In this document: piece by piece, positions 47,054-58,718 of the stretch
Numbering within the stretch: position 1 is the first letter of the stretch
Layout of the letters: every line of letters begins with the position of its first letter
From: Fistulifera solaris
Lineage: Eukaryota; Bacillariophyta; Bacillariophyceae; Naviculales; Stauroneidaceae
Assembly: GCA_030295235.1 (NCBI GenBank)
Contig: AP026156.1
Span: 75,001 to 139,000, forward strand
DNA length: 64,000 nucleotides
Direction: 5' to 3'
Notes under the pieces: model-generated
Seen by the model: only the letters and a program-made list of their open reading frames with translations
Databases searched by the model: none
What the model was told of the DNA's origin: nothing
Made by a program: the position numbers and the translations under genes

Positions 47054-50000
47054 ATGAATCAAGGCAAACCGACTGTCGTCAAGAACCCTTACGCGAAAAC
47101 CAGCAATCCTTACGTGAAAGCCAACAATCCTTACTCGAAGTCATCGACCAGCCATACTACAAATAAAGTTCCTCTCTCAACTGCTTCGTCACTGACTACT
47201 GCTGTGAAAAAGTCAGACGTTCCTCCTCCGAAAGCGAAAGAAATGCCGAAACCGGAAGTACCGAAGAACCCAAATGCAGCCAAGCCCACGGAGACGCGCA
47301 CATTCGACAAAAAGAATCCTCCGTCTCTAAAAATGAAACTCAAAAAAGAAATTGAAGACCTCAAGAAACACCAGCAACGTCAAAAAGAGCGACTGGAAGC
47401 AGAACGGCATCGACGAAAGTTAGAGAAACAAAAGCGAAAGCAGGAAGCAGAGCAGTTGAAGCAATTAGAGGAACGACGAAAGCAGGAAGACGAAGTCAAG
47501 CAACATCCAACACTGCCGACACCATCATCGAAGAAAACAGCCAATGCTCATGTCACGCCGTCGCCTCACTTTGAGCAGTCTAAAGAAAGTTACGTCAACA
47601 GTCACCCAAATAAAATGTGCACCCAGAATCCTCCCGAGACTCCTTTTATGAATTCAAAAGCTGCGAGTAACTCACTAGAAAACGCCCAATTGGATGCTAT
47701 TGCAAAGCTGGAAAATCACGGATCGTCGACTCATCCCTTTGCTAAGCCGTCAATGCATTCTCATGGAACAGCTCCGTTTGTCGCACCCACTGCTGCACCG
47801 CATCCTCCCACCACAGCCCTTGCCGCTCCACCTGAAATTCGTTCGCATCATGAACATCCGTTGATTGCCAATTCTATGTCACATCCCTTGTGGATCGAAC
47901 CATCATCTGTCTCAAACACAAGCTATGGCAACAATCCGTTCGCGTTTGCATCCAGCAACAATTTGATTCCGCAGATAGTGCAATCAAATCCATTTGCACA
48001 TCCGATGCCCGACGCAGCAGCAATGTATTCGAATCCCTACGCGTTCTCTTCGGGTCCCTGGATGCCCACGTGGCAGCAAGCCGTGTATCAGCTTCAGCAA
48101 CAACAGCTGCAGCACTTTTACTACGGCGCCCCTCCCACAAATATCTTGACGGCTCCTATGAATCCCTGGACCATGACCATGGTCGCGGCTTCGATGGGCC
48201 AGGGATTGCCACAGGCACAGTCCGTCCGGCGGACTCAGAAAAAGAAGACTCCTTCGCAGCAGCAAGATTGGCGCCTCATTTCGACTCCTTGTCGTTCTCC
48301 CTCACCATTTGCCCGCACTCATGAGATCTTGCCGTATTCGATCGTCATGGTCAAGCATGCCCAGGATCACAAAGGTTTTGGTGTGACCTTGAAGAAGGTT
48401 GCCGAATGCGCTCTCGTTGGTTTTGATGAGTGGCCGATGCACGAATTGGTCCCCAGCGAAACAACGAAAGGAGTCAAAGCAGAAATGACAAATACCCGTG
48501 TTTCTGCTTCTAAAGAGAACAAAGTTGCGGTCAGTGACGTGAATGAAATCGATAATGCCGAAAACGCAGATCCACAGGGCCACCAGAATGGCTCAGTAGA
48601 GATGATCGACGCAGCAAACGATTCCAATGAACACCCAAAGGATGATCGCCTCGCAGTCTTGGATACATGCCTAAAAGTTACGCAAAACGATGCCACGATG
48701 GCGGCCAGTTCTTCGACCGCCGTCTCAGATAGCCCAAATGCAACTGTAGCGTCCTCATTGATACCCGACGAACGCGACGCCACAGATGCGACTCCTCTAG
48801 CGGCCACTTCGGTTTGGATACAAGTCAGACCGTGGCAGACAACGACACTACAATGCATGAAACGCTTTTCGATCCGTTAGAACCAATGATTATCGATTCG
48901 ACGACAGAAGCCTCTCATCCTTCTCAAAGCTCATCATCTCTTGTGCCTACCGAAAGCGTCAATGGGTCTTCTGCCATTTCCGCTTCTATCGGAAATCAAT
49001 TAATCGCAGACCAAGGGAAAATGGATGAAGCACCTACCCAACAGTCAACGTTACTTGGGGACAAGTTGATTCCCGATTCGTCTGAACCGTCGCCCTCATT
49101 GACAAAGACTGAGCTGAAAGATTCGAGTCCCATTAATACCTCGTCCTTAGCAGAAGCTTTGCAAAGCAGTCACGATCGACAACGCAAACGCCGGCGTCTT
49201 TTCTTCTGTGCCATGGAGGTTTTGAATGTGACAGAGCAAAACCAGCGATCCCATCCTTTGAAAGACTCGAACATGCAATTGCAAGAAGGAGATATTATTC
49301 TTACAATTCAGGGCGAACAAACGGGACGAAAGTCGTTTGACGATGCTGTCAAGATGTTTGCTTCTGTTACTGCTGTCGGCGACGACGGATTTATCCAGTG
49401 TGTGGTCACTGTGGCTCGCCGAAAGAAAGTAGCTCCGCCACCAGCCCGCCTTCCAAAATACATTCCATCGATCATGAAAAACGGTTCATCTCCTCTTACT
49501 GAACTTGATTACAAAGCTCTAGCTGCAGCTATGATTGATGTTGCGAGAAATCAAAACCGGCTTTTGGGCAATGTCCTTAGCCCAAACTTCATGAATGAGT
49601 TGTTCCAAGCTTGTTCATTGCTATCTACACGTACTGCGGATTACTTGATTTCTTCTTGGGAGGCCATAGTTGAGAGAATCAAGCGGGAAATGAGACGAAG
49701 AGCTGCTGAGCATTGGGCATCGAAATGGCAACTTGAAACAGCGGAAATCAAGGCCTCGACCAAATCGCCCTTGTCGGACGCTCAAAGAAGTTCACGTAGA
49801 GCACGACCGAGACCGGCGAGGGGCTGCCGCTGCGGAAGTCAGGAGCACGAATACGTCAACGACCCAAATTGCCCACTGTACAGCAACCTCAGACGTCTAA
49901 AGAACAATGACTTGGCGGAAGAGGTTGAACCGAAGTCTAATCGCCCTAAGATTAAAGGTCCAAAAGATTTGAATGCTGTGGAGAAAGCGTTTAAGGAAAG

Positions 50001-51090
50001 GTTCATTCGAATGAAAGAAGAAGAGGCAGCCCTTGAAGCAGAAGCCGCGTTCGTTGGAGAAATGGAGACCATTCAACTTGAGAAATGCGGCATGGCAATC
50101 TTCGCTCCAGGAAGTCTTGCTGCGATGGTTCTATCTGCCGTATCCGAAGTAGAGCCAATGTTTCATGGCCGGCAGGTAGCCCGACCACTTGAACATAAAG
50201 AAGTGCCGAAATTAGCTGAAAAAGAGGCCAAGGACGATTCCGACGACGACGATGATGATGACGTTCCTCTCACCTCTTTGGGAAAGCGAAGTGCAAATGA
50301 AGCTACTCCGTCTCATAAGAAGAAGACGAAAGCAGAACCGCAAATTCCTTTGGATTATCTGATTTCGCTGATTCGATATGTGTGTTCGAGATGGGGACAC
50401 GTCTATCGGGAACCCTCTGAGCTAGACTACGCATGGTAAGTTACCGGTCGCGTTTCTTTCACAACATCACCGTCCATATCATGTTCTGAAACTCAAATGA
50501 TGTATCTGTTTTGTAGGAGATGGGAAGTTTATCATGGTCAGTTTTCACTGGCAGATTCGACAACCGCGTGTAAGAATCCTAGACGCGCGGGCGCTTTGAG
50601 CTTGGAGCAAGTATCCTTTTTATTCGATACTGAATTGGTGAATGAAATTGAGAATTGCAATGGGCTTCTAACGAACTTATCAATGAACACTCTAAACATC
50701 GCTGCGTTCGCTGTGCTACCTTCTGCGACCGGAGTCATCGATGAGCTTTACGCTTTATTGCGTAGTTCTATCCTCACGTTAAATGAAGCCGGTATTCCCC
50801 AACTGGCTCCGCAATGGTTCGCCAACGTCGATGTTCTGCTTTTGGATGATATGGACTCTTATTGGGGCATTCGAGCTGACCCAACTGGGAAATTTGGCAT
50901 GTCGCAACACCTTCGTGCAACGCTCCATCGTGAATGGAAAAAGACCGATGAGGGATGGATTTTGGTGAACGAAGATCCTTACGATGTGGTGTACGAATTT
51001 GCCGTCTTTGACGAATGGCGAGATGCTTTCGAGGACAAAGAGAAGACCAAGGCGGATAGCATTGAAGGTGTGGGTCGATTTGGTATTTAA
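47054..51090 (+). CDS. Very long basic coiled-coil protein with split PDZ-like domain
   Basis: This protein has about 1,318 residues. It starts with NPY repeats (KNPYAK, SNPYVK, NNPYSK). A charged coiled coil (about 95-155) is followed by a Pro/Ala/Gln-rich region. A PDZ-like domain appears in two pieces: the first strand block around 48331-48405 (VMVKHAQDHKGFGVTLKK) and, after some 260 Ser/Asp-rich residues, MQLQEGDIILTIQGEQTGRKSFDDAV and VVTVARRK around 49275-49430. Next come a Cys/His block (CRCGSQEHEYVNDPNCPLY) and a Lys-rich region with an Asp run. Exons: 47054-50435 and 50517-51090. One missing T near 48813 breaks the frame; adding it gives 1,319 codons. Function unknown; composition suggests a nuclear or cytosolic scaffold. 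Confidence 0.72.
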
Positions 51091-51145
51091 TTGCTATAAC
51101 AAATTACATTTTCTGCGGCTCCTTATGGTTCCATCGCTTCGTCGA

Positions 51146-52774
51146 TCACACCATGATTTGGCAATCCTCGCCCAGCGCGTTGGTCCTTACTAGTTCGTCC
51201 AAATGGTCCAAGACATTGTTCTTTAAAATAAGATCGGCGTACAAGTTGCCGACGGCGTCCACAAACGTTTCAAAGTAAGGCAAGTGCGCAACTTCTTGCA
51301 AATTGCCACCGTCTTCCGCTACAAGATAGGCCCGGATGATCATGCGACAAACACCTTGGCCTCTCGCCAAGCAATGGCTTAGATTGTACACCAAGTCGTG
51401 GATTTGTATCATGCAGGTGCAACGAAAGTCATACCATCCCTCGTTCAAGTTGTATGCCAGTCGATCACCATATTCCTCGGTCGTATCGGAAGGCTCCTTG
51501 GTTTGTTTGTATTCCGCCGCCACATGTTCTCGACTGAACTGATTCAACCATCCTCGGTAACGAGTCCTGAATTTCTTCATGGGCGTCATGTTCACCGTCT
51601 GGGCGGGTGTCAACCACCGTAATAATACCGCAAAGGCCCACGCCATGGCGACCGTCACCGGCTGTTCTTGTCGCAACAAATCCGCCACGGTCGGTCCGAA
51701 ACGAATGCCCCCTTTGGCCGCCCCATTCTGTGTAATAAAGAATGTACTTAGGCCAAAATGTGGATGCAACAAACGTTGACGCCAATCGTCCCACACCAAC
51801 TGCGCTTCCGAAGGGAGGACACGGAGTATCTGGTCTTGTACCAAGGCATCCAAATACGTTAAGAAATTGCGAGAAGTCTCGGACGACGGCGACGACAAGA
51901 TGGTCGTTTGTAAACACGAACACAACGCCAAGGCGTGGGCGATTGCCGTATGAGTCCCATTGGCAATCCGCAATTTCCAGGCCACATCCTGTTGTAAGGC
52001 TTCCATGGAGGAGCGAAGGATGACACCGGGAATGGTGTGAAATTCGGACGGCAAATCGTCTCCGAGATCCGCCACCACAAACGCTTTGGCCGGTTGCGGT
52101 TCGGCGCGCGGCACTAGTACATCGTTGGGTCGATGCGACGTAATGCGATCGACCATGCTATTGAGAAAGACGACGCGTTCTTCCAGAAACTGACGATCGG
52201 CATCGTTGTTTCCGTGTTGTTGCAACAATGTCATCATGTGTTGTCGAATGACATTCCCATTTAACGGAACATTGTCGGTATTGACGACACAAATTTTCGT
52301 CGCCGGTTCTTTCGTTCGAAGAGAGCACAGAAACCGAAACAATTGTTGCATCGCCTCGGTATCAGCCGCCGCCAAACCGGCTTCGGTAACACCGATGGCA
52401 ATCAGAAAGGGTTTCGTTGGATCCAACGAAACCGATTTCCACCATTCGTGATAAAAGACTTGTTGATCTGGTTCGGTACCCCACGAGAAAGCACCGTAAC
52501 AGTCATAATAATTGGTTTGAATGTCTCCGGAGGCCAAGACGGTATCGACAGGCAACGACACGATTTTGTCGCCTTTGACTAAACAATCCTCGACAAAGGA
52601 ACGTCCGCGCGGTTGCACCAACACAGGATGATAATGAGCGGCTTGCAACGCTGGAATCCATACCGCCCGCAAGAACCGTCCTGTCCCCAAACAGATGGAA
52701 TCGATCGTCGTCAACGAACAAAAGTAAGAAGACGAAGGAGGAGGAGTCATGATGATTTCTTCGGTTCGACACAT
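51146..52774 (-). CDS. Mannitol dehydrogenase family oxidoreductase
   Basis: This is an intact frame of 542 residues of the long-chain polyol dehydrogenase family (mannitol, mannonate, tagaturonate or mannitol-1-phosphate oxidoreductases), which oxidise a polyol or reduce a keto-sugar with NAD(P). The N-terminal Rossmann start reads CLGTGRFLRAV, with the usual VNTDNVPLNGN segment (family SCDNxxxNG) and ERVVFLNSMVDRI. The C-terminal domain has KLRIANGTHTAIAHALAL, which carries the family's catalytic Lys, Asn and His. Length fits the family. The first ATG in frame (52774) is chosen; a GTG lies 10 codons upstream. No targeting signal is clear. It converges on the PDZ-protein gene, with 55 bases between stops. 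Exact substrate cannot be inferred. Confidence 0.85.
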   Translation of the reverse strand: MCRTEEIIMTPPPSSSYFCSLTTIDSICLGTGRFLRAVWIPALQAAHYHPVLVQPRGRSFVEDCLVKGDKIVSLPVDTVLASGDIQTNYYDCYGAFSWGTEPDQQVFYHEWWKSVSLDPTKPFLIAIGVTEAGLAAADTEAMQQLFRFLCSLRTKEPATKICVVNTDNVPLNGNVIRQHMMTLLQQHGNNDADRQFLEERVVFLNSMVDRITSHRPNDVLVPRAEPQPAKAFVVADLGDDLPSEFHTIPGVILRSSMEALQQDVAWKLRIANGTHTAIAHALALCSCLQTTILSSPSSETSRNFLTYLDALVQDQILRVLPSEAQLVWDDWRQRLLHPHFGLSTFFITQNGAAKGGIRFGPTVADLLRQEQPVTVAMAWAFAVLLRWLTPAQTVNMTPMKKFRTRYRGWLNQFSREHVAAEYKQTKEPSDTTEEYGDRLAYNLNEGWYDFRCTCMIQIHDLVYNLSHCLARGQGVCRMIIRAYLVAEDGGNLQEVAHLPYFETFVDAVGNLYADLILKNNVLDHLDELVRTNALGEDCQIMV

Positions 52775-54318
52775 TTCTTTTTTCTCCAGCAGCCGCGCCA
52801 CCAACGAGTCTTGTTAAAATCGATGTTTTTCAGCAGATGGAAAAGAATGACAAGACGAAGGCTATGAATGTGAAGAATGATTATCATCGCGGCAATCACT
52901 ATCCATGGCGCCAGATGACTTCACGGAGTAACTTTTTCGCGAACCTCTTTATAGATTTGTATAGAGTGCATAAGGTTATAGTACTGGCATCAGGCCAAAC
53001 GCCAAACACAAACACAAAACATTCAAACTTTAGGACGCTCAACGGTCTCTTGGACCTTGGACCTTACAGATTCTATCAAACAATAGTACAATTACGATCT
53101 CGAGCAACTTTATGGTACGGTAGCCCGGACTCCGGACTTATACGCTGCCAGTTGCAATCAACCACCCAAGGAGGGTCGATCTGTGCCCGCTGATCGCTGA
53201 TCCTAAAGTTGATCTTAGCTCTAGCTGTTAAAGCACTAAAACCTTAGACTTAGACGCCATACGCCATACGGAAAGCGGAAAGACCCCACTCTGCTACCAC
53301 TAACTCTATCCTCTATCTCTTTCTCTGACTTTATGGAGTTAAAGCTAATGAGTAATAACCTATAGGTTATTACTCATTGGTTAAAGTCAGAGTCTTAAAA
53401 CTCAAAAGTCCAAAGTCAAGGCGAAATTGGGATAGGCGATAGGCCGCATGCTGCAAGCCACATGACCGCATGTAGGCCTGGTAACATTATGCAAGATGAT
53501 CTTTCGATAAAGTTTCCTGGAGCATCAATGCTGCTTTTGCTCCAACACCAAGCTCTGCAGTCGGCATATTTACTGCCAACTGCTTCACGGAGGAACATCG
53601 AACAGATAAGCTTGAAAGCTAGTAGACTACGTTTTGCAATAATAATCTCAACGCACTTCCGTGGAGTATCTTCGCCGCTCACATTTTTTGACGTATACCT
53701 GACCTTTATAGACCCGGTGCTGTAATGATCTGACTTATAGAATACGGCGATTATAAGTTTGGAAGGATTGATCAGTTCCCTGAGGAGTCAGAAAAACTAC
53801 AAGCCTGAATCCCATGATGTGCAAAGTTTGAAAAAACAGGGGTCATAGCAGGTCATAGATAATCCCGTGACTGAAAGCTCCTGGAGTCAGGAACACTACA
53901 CATTATTGTATAGTAGGCTTTCAAAGCAAACTCGAAAGTTTCTAATGCTCAAGTATTCATTACAACAACCTCGTTATCGCAATTAAACCGCTACAAACCA
54001 TTTATACGTCTAATGAATGATGGTCACATTGTCTGTTTCAATCATTTATTGTATTCTAAGGAGCTTTCTCCCTCGTTTGTATTCGGGACTGAAAAATAAT
54101 CGGTTCAGAATTTATTCGAGTACTTGTACATCTTGCTTCAAAGCAATTTCCGAAAGATCCTTGCATGGATGTTTTTTGCGAATACTGGTAAGCAACAGAA
54201 GGGAAATAAACATTCTAAAATAAATTTACATTTATTTGTGCAAGTACGATCGAAATATTTGTGGATCGTTTTCTCATCGAGTGCATAACATGTATGGATT
54301 GACTCGCTCATATCGTAA
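52775..54318. other. Long non-coding stretch with palindrome
   Basis: No convincing gene in about 1.5 kb between two minus-strand genes. It holds the mannitol-dehydrogenase promoter, the palindrome listed separately, a short repeat (ACGCCATACGCCATACGG) near 53254-53272 and frames without recognisable content. Confidence 0.5.
53323..53392. repeat. Perfect 32-bp palindrome inside a longer inverted repeat
   Basis: 53347-53378 is a perfect 32-bp palindrome; its left half is AATGAGTAATAACCTA. Outer arms CTCTGACTTTA (53323-53333) and TAAAGTCAGAG (53382-53392) are also exact complements, separated from the palindrome by unequal spacers of 13 and 3 bases. In DNA it could form a cruciform, in RNA a long hairpin. 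Confidence 0.75.
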
Positions 54319-54972
54319 TCAAGCCGCGGCAGCTGACAAAGCATCGTGCGGCAAAAGAAGGGCTGCCAATTTACGTGCCTGTTGGGAGAGCTCTTCAGAA
54401 AGATGTGATAATTGAGGAAGGGTCGAGCAACAATGCCGAATCGCCAGCTGAATAATGGCAGCCGGGAAGAACAGTTCATTTTCGTAGGGTGTTACTTTGG
54501 CTTGAAGAAGGCCATCCGCAAGTTTCATCAGCGAAGTCATGGTACGAGGAGATTGCTTTGCCATATGATTCGCCAAGCCCGTGTTGTAGAGAATAATTGC
54601 GGACTGCATGTCAACATCTTCGTAACATGCTGTATCGATGTCGCTGATACGAATCGTGTAAAGAATGTTGGGAGGAGAATGTTCTTGAGCGTAATTCTTC
54701 ATAACATGAAGAAAGGAGAGAGGATCATCCATCAAATCCTTGAAAGTTGGATAATTGTGATCAGTGGAGAAAACAAGCTTTGACTGAAACAATCGTAGCT
54801 GAGCCTGTCGCAACATGCTCTCTTCGTCCAAGATCGACGACTGACTGTTCAAGTATTGTCGTAGAAGGCGTGTCGCATCTTGAAGTGTCGTCAAAGCTTC
54901 TTGAAACAAATGGCGATGCAACATCTCTACACTCATGTTATTGAGTGCGATTGCGGTGCGTGACAAGGCCAT
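54319..54972 (-). CDS. All-helical diatom-type protein
   Basis: This is an intact frame of 217 residues from the ATG at 54972. It begins SRTAIALNNMSVEMLHRHLFQEALTTLQDATRLLRQ, a TPR-like helix pair, and continues with further helices; a middle stretch reads NILYTIRISD and a later one SAIILYNTGLANHMAK. The pattern of a start with ALNNM.V..LH.....EAL.TL.DA followed by AIILYNxGLAxH is one I associate with an uncharacterised diatom-expanded family. The frame is open 44 codons upstream with hydrophobic residues but no ATG there. Function unknown. Confidence 0.72.
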   Translation of the reverse strand: MALSRTAIALNNMSVEMLHRHLFQEALTTLQDATRLLRQYLNSQSSILDEESMLRQAQLRLFQSKLVFSTDHNYPTFKDLMDDPLSFLHVMKNYAQEHSPPNILYTIRISDIDTACYEDVDMQSAIILYNTGLANHMAKQSPRTMTSLMKLADGLLQAKVTPYENELFFPAAIIQLAIRHCCSTLPQLSHLSEELSQQARKLAALLLPHDALSAAAA

Positions 54973-56271
54973 CTTAAATTGATGCGAATGAGAAAAGTCA
55001 AACGACAGAAAAAGATACGGAGAAAATAATGAGGCTGCGTCGGCAATGAGAATGAGAAGATGTTTTCGTCGCCCTTGGCTTTGCGTGAGGCAAAAAGAAG
55101 TCAATTCTGCGGAACCTTGTGCGAATAAAGGGGAACCGACGTCAACTATACATTGTTCAGTACAACCCTAACTTATCTTATGGCATCATTAAAAACCCAT
55201 TATAGTTCTACTACTGGTGCGGCCAGCTGGATAAAGAACATAGAACACAAAGAAGAAAATGTTTCGTGTTTCGTGCTTCGTGTTTCGTATTCCTTATCAT
55301 CGAGCTCCAAATTCCTAAGCCCTGCGCGGTGTTCGGAATTAAAGGACAATGTAATGCACAAAGTACAAGCATAATGCCGAATTCCAAACACCGAGCCAAT
55401 CAGAATCACCGACCGTCATGGAGAATGGAGAATATCCGAAGTTCGGAAACATTTAGTTGTAATTTGTTACCGGCAAAGGAAACCGGCACTTAATGACAAC
55501 GACATTGAAACACGCAAAACCCGTTTGACGCAAACGTATTTTATCTTTGCACGGGTTCGACGTGCGAATCTCGTGTTGTGATCGTGTGCGAATGATCCAG
55601 ATTCTTCCTTCGACGGACGTCGTGAATGTAATGAAACGCAATACTCCGTCTACTGCAAACGACGATGATGACGATACGCCGTAACAAATAATGCTTGGAC
55701 TGTGTCATTATTATTTGTTCCTCCAGACTCCAGCCCTTGTATTTTTTAAACCAAACTTGTACCTTCAAAGTATGGAACAACGATACATGAAACGTAGAGA
55801 ATAGACGGAAGATCATTATAGTGCGAAGAGGACACGCGGCTTGCATGCTTTGACTGGAAAGTTGGAATGGTAGACCTATCTATCCAAAAATTTCTGGATC
55901 AGTAAGTTTTTGCAATGAATTACTTTTCAAGAATTCAGTCGATTCACTCCACGAAAAGCTCTCGTTGTAGCTACAAAGTAGTTGTGTTTGAGGGGTCCCT
56001 AAATTTGCGCTTTAGTAGCTACTGGTAGGATAGAGTATCGTATAGCGTATAGCAAGAGTGCATCGTACGTACGTCGTCTGCACATAACTATCCCTATCCG
56101 TAGTGCTCCCTTTCATTTAGCCGTTGATGATGAGGCGGACGATGATGACGATGTGAGGCTTGCCGATGTGAATAATAAATCATTCATTGCTATATCATCT
56201 ATGAAGCAATTACATGTGTGTTTTTAACTGAACCCTCGCATTTCTAAAGGTACCAGAATAGTACGAAAACG
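54973..56271. other. Long stretch without a recognised gene
   Basis: About 1.3 kb between divergent genes. It includes a short tandem repeat of TTTCGTG units near 55260-55290 and CGTACGTACGTCG near 56063-56077. Open frames on both strands are short and have no recognisable content. Confidence 0.45.
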
Positions 56272-56565
56272 ATGGATACACTTAACGATTACGACGACGA
56301 ATCATCCAGTGAAGATTTGGGTTCTAACCAGGACAGCACGACTCTTCCGAGCAACTCTTTATCATCGAAGCAACCAACTTCACACCGGCTGAATCACATT
56401 CGAATGCAGCAGAAGCAGTCCTCGTCATGGATTCAGCAATTACAATCTCAACCCGAATTTCACAATCCACATTTCTTTCAATCCGTCGTCGAACACTTCG
56501 GGATCGATCCGTTCGGGACGCACGTCATCAAAAATAAACAAAATGGAGAACAACCGACCAAGTAG
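56272..56565 (+). CDS. Small HCNGP/SAP30BP-like protein
   Basis: This is a 97-residue frame with an acidic, Ser-rich N-terminus and, at about residues 61-85, the phrase FHNPHFFQSVVEHFGIDPFGTHV. This resembles the conserved HCNGP/SAP30BP motif (a buried NP followed by a helix and a GIDxxGT-type turn). HCNGP-family proteins are nuclear and linked to transcriptional regulation and splicing. Only this motif is shared, and the protein is much shorter than SAP30BP (about 300 residues). The same phrase recurs 300 bases downstream in another frame, so this may be one exon of a larger or duplicated gene. Function uncertain. Confidence 0.5.
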   Translation: MDTLNDYDDESSSEDLGSNQDSTTLPSNSLSSKQPTSHRLNHIRMQQKQSSSWIQQLQSQPEFHNPHFFQSVVEHFGIDPFGTHVIKNKQNGEQPTK

Positions 56566-56687
56566 ATTGCGAGAATGCTAGGACGCATGCTTTCGTTCCG
56601 CCTATTGCGATGATTTTTCATCAATCGGTGGATACGTAAAGTTGTTCCGTTCAATCATCTCCACCAGAGAGTGCGACAGAAATCGTC

Positions 56688-56892
56688 GTGGAAACAACAA
56701 CTGCGGGCAACAGCCGGAATGGGTTATTCCATCCATCCCTTCTTAAATCGATCCTCGCACATTTTGGAATCAATTCGTTCGAAACGCATGTGCTCCCCAC
56801 AACAAACCGTATCTCTCTAAGCAAGAAAAAATTAAATGCATGCTTATATGAACTAAAAAAACGAAACTACATCCGAACCCGTCGGCATCTTC
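56688..56892 (+). pseudogene. Second, diverged copy of the HCNGP-like motif
   Basis: In a frame without a usable ATG, 56717-56800 encodes FHPSLLKSILAHFGINSFETHVLP, clearly related to the phrase in the preceding gene. It may be a decayed tandem duplicate or a second exon; I find no donor-acceptor pair that joins it neatly. The open frame runs on into the 3' end of the convergent arrestin-like gene. Confidence 0.4.
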
Positions 56893-58049
56893 CTATTCCA
56901 CCACCTCCGCAACTTCTTCGTGAATCGGTGGACACGAAGAATGCTCCGACGCATCCGTACTGCTCTCGTGCACGGGCACGACATCACCGGGCCAGACTGT
57001 TGTAATGATTTCCTGCAAACTCTCTTTGGATGGACTGTGATGATGATGAGAGTTCAATGGAGGATCGCAAATGGTCAAGGGAATGGTATGTGTCACTTCT
57101 TTGCTGCCCAGGAAACGAATACACAAGAAGTGTTGAATCTGTATCCGTTTCGTACCAATATACGTATCCCGGGCTGTGGAGGGTATCGGAATCGAAATGG
57201 GAGAGCTCGCATGCAACTCTTGTTCCAACTCTAGTTTGATGCGTTCTGTGTCCGACCATTCCGTGATGGGCGCCAGGCGTTGTTCCGACAGTATGTGTTG
57301 GTGTGAATGAGCGGTATGGCAATGCGTTTTCCAGTGAATTTCTTCCATGACTTGAATCGTCGCTTCTGCGGTAGAACGACCACGCATCGACAAGGACACT
57401 GGCAAAGAATGGCCTTTCGCGACGTGCGTGTTTTCCATATGCACGGCTAGAAGTACGTCCGAAGACAACGACAATGGCGCTAAATGATACGGATGGGCCT
57501 TGGTCGACAGGGTGGGGCCGACGATGTGAACCGGTCGCGTGACAGAAACGTGCGTCCCGTACCAAGCCGTCAATTCGTAATTAACGGAACAACCGCGTGG
57601 TCCATCGTCTTCGAAATAGAAGGAGGGCGCGAGTGACCCGGGTAAGAAAAACGGCAAAGGGCAAAGTCGTCGTCGTTGTCAAACTGTTTGGTTGTTTTTG
57701 ACTAAAGTCTTGTAACACTTGTTCTTCCTCGAAGATAATGTCTTCCTTTTCCTGTCCGCGACACGAGTTTAACAAAGTGGGTGTCGTCCATGTTTGTTCT
57801 CTGCCGATGAGCGAAATGGATAATTCACTATTTCCGTCCGGTTGCAATGAGGGATGTTCTACGGTAACGGTACCTTTGATCCATCGTTGCGCACGATAAA
57901 CACAATCTGTACAATCGATCGATTAGCAAAGAAGAAATGGGGTAAGATCAAAGCAGCACGATGAATCGTTTCTTTTGCCTATCTGTCGCATTACCTTCAT
58001 GATCTAAAGAAAGGTGCAATACGGTATTTTCGGTAGCGTTGACTTTCAT
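56893..58049 (-). CDS. Arrestin-like (alpha-arrestin) protein
   Basis: This protein of about 355 residues has the arrestin two-sandwich pattern. The N-terminal domain runs from VNATENTVLHLSLDHE through a strand WIKGTVTVEH to FFLPGSLAPSFYFEDDG and YELTAWYG, the family's core (P-x-x-APSF-x-x-x-G...Y-L-A). The C-terminal domain contains HFLCIRFLGSKEVTHTIPLTI. Alpha-arrestins act as trafficking adaptors, often recruiting ubiquitin ligases to membrane proteins. Exons: 58049-57995 and 57906-56893, with GTAATG and GTACAG. One extra T near 57660 breaks the frame just before FFLPGS; removing it gives 356 codons. The Ser/Glu/Pro-rich C-terminus is short. No PPxY motif is seen. Confidence 0.75.
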
Positions 58050-58371
58050 GGTAACTTGATGCTTTGTTTATTATTTTGTTGGTAAAAGAATAACGATGAT
58101 CGCCTGGTCGAAGAAAGCCCATGGAAGGGCGTGATGAGTTTGTATTTCGTTTCAACACACGGTTCGCATTTTCTTGGGGCATTTTTAGTTCTCTGGGTTC
58201 GGGTTTCTCGCAGAAGCATGTCAACATAAAGTGTAGACAGATCACTTACTATACTTTCTACTGTAGGATCCTGATGCTGCTCGTCCGTCCTTCGACCTCT
58301 CTTTGATTACCGATCGCCGATCGCCAAGCAGACAGCGATCCTCGTCGTCGTCAGCATTTTCATTTTTCGCC

Positions 58372-58566
58372 ATGACGATGAGCCCGACCCGCCTCCCTCA
58401 GATGGGAGAATCGTCAAAGAAGCGCAGTCTTGAAATAGAAACAAACAATGAAAAGAAAAGCAAAGAGCCAACCATTACGAAATCAATTTTTCGTTTGGAT
58501 TACAATCGAGGTGTTTACGTTCGAGTCGAACATCCTGTCCGATGCGACATCAATGACGGTTCATGA
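58372..58566 (+). CDS. Possible small basic protein
   Basis: A 64-residue frame from an ATG contains a Lys/Glu-rich stretch (KKRSLEIETNNEKKSKEP) and a C-terminal part IFRLDYNRGVYVRVEHPV. A neighbouring frame continues with SVSLFGHDDDVIQATKRR up to 58636, so one extra base near 58560 may cut a slightly longer protein of about 85 residues. No family recognised. Coding status is uncertain. Confidence 0.3.
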   Translation: MTMSPTRLPQMGESSKKRSLEIETNNEKKSKEPTITKSIFRLDYNRGVYVRVEHPVRCDINDGS

Positions 58567-58718
58567 GTCAGTCAGTCTTTTTGGTCACGATGATGACGTC
58601 ATTCAGGCCACAAAACGACGCTTATTTGCGATGTGAATGATGACAAAGAAAACAAACAATCATTCCTTACCTCTCTTCAGAGCAATTCTGATAACAAACA
58701 ATCAACAAACAACAAAAG

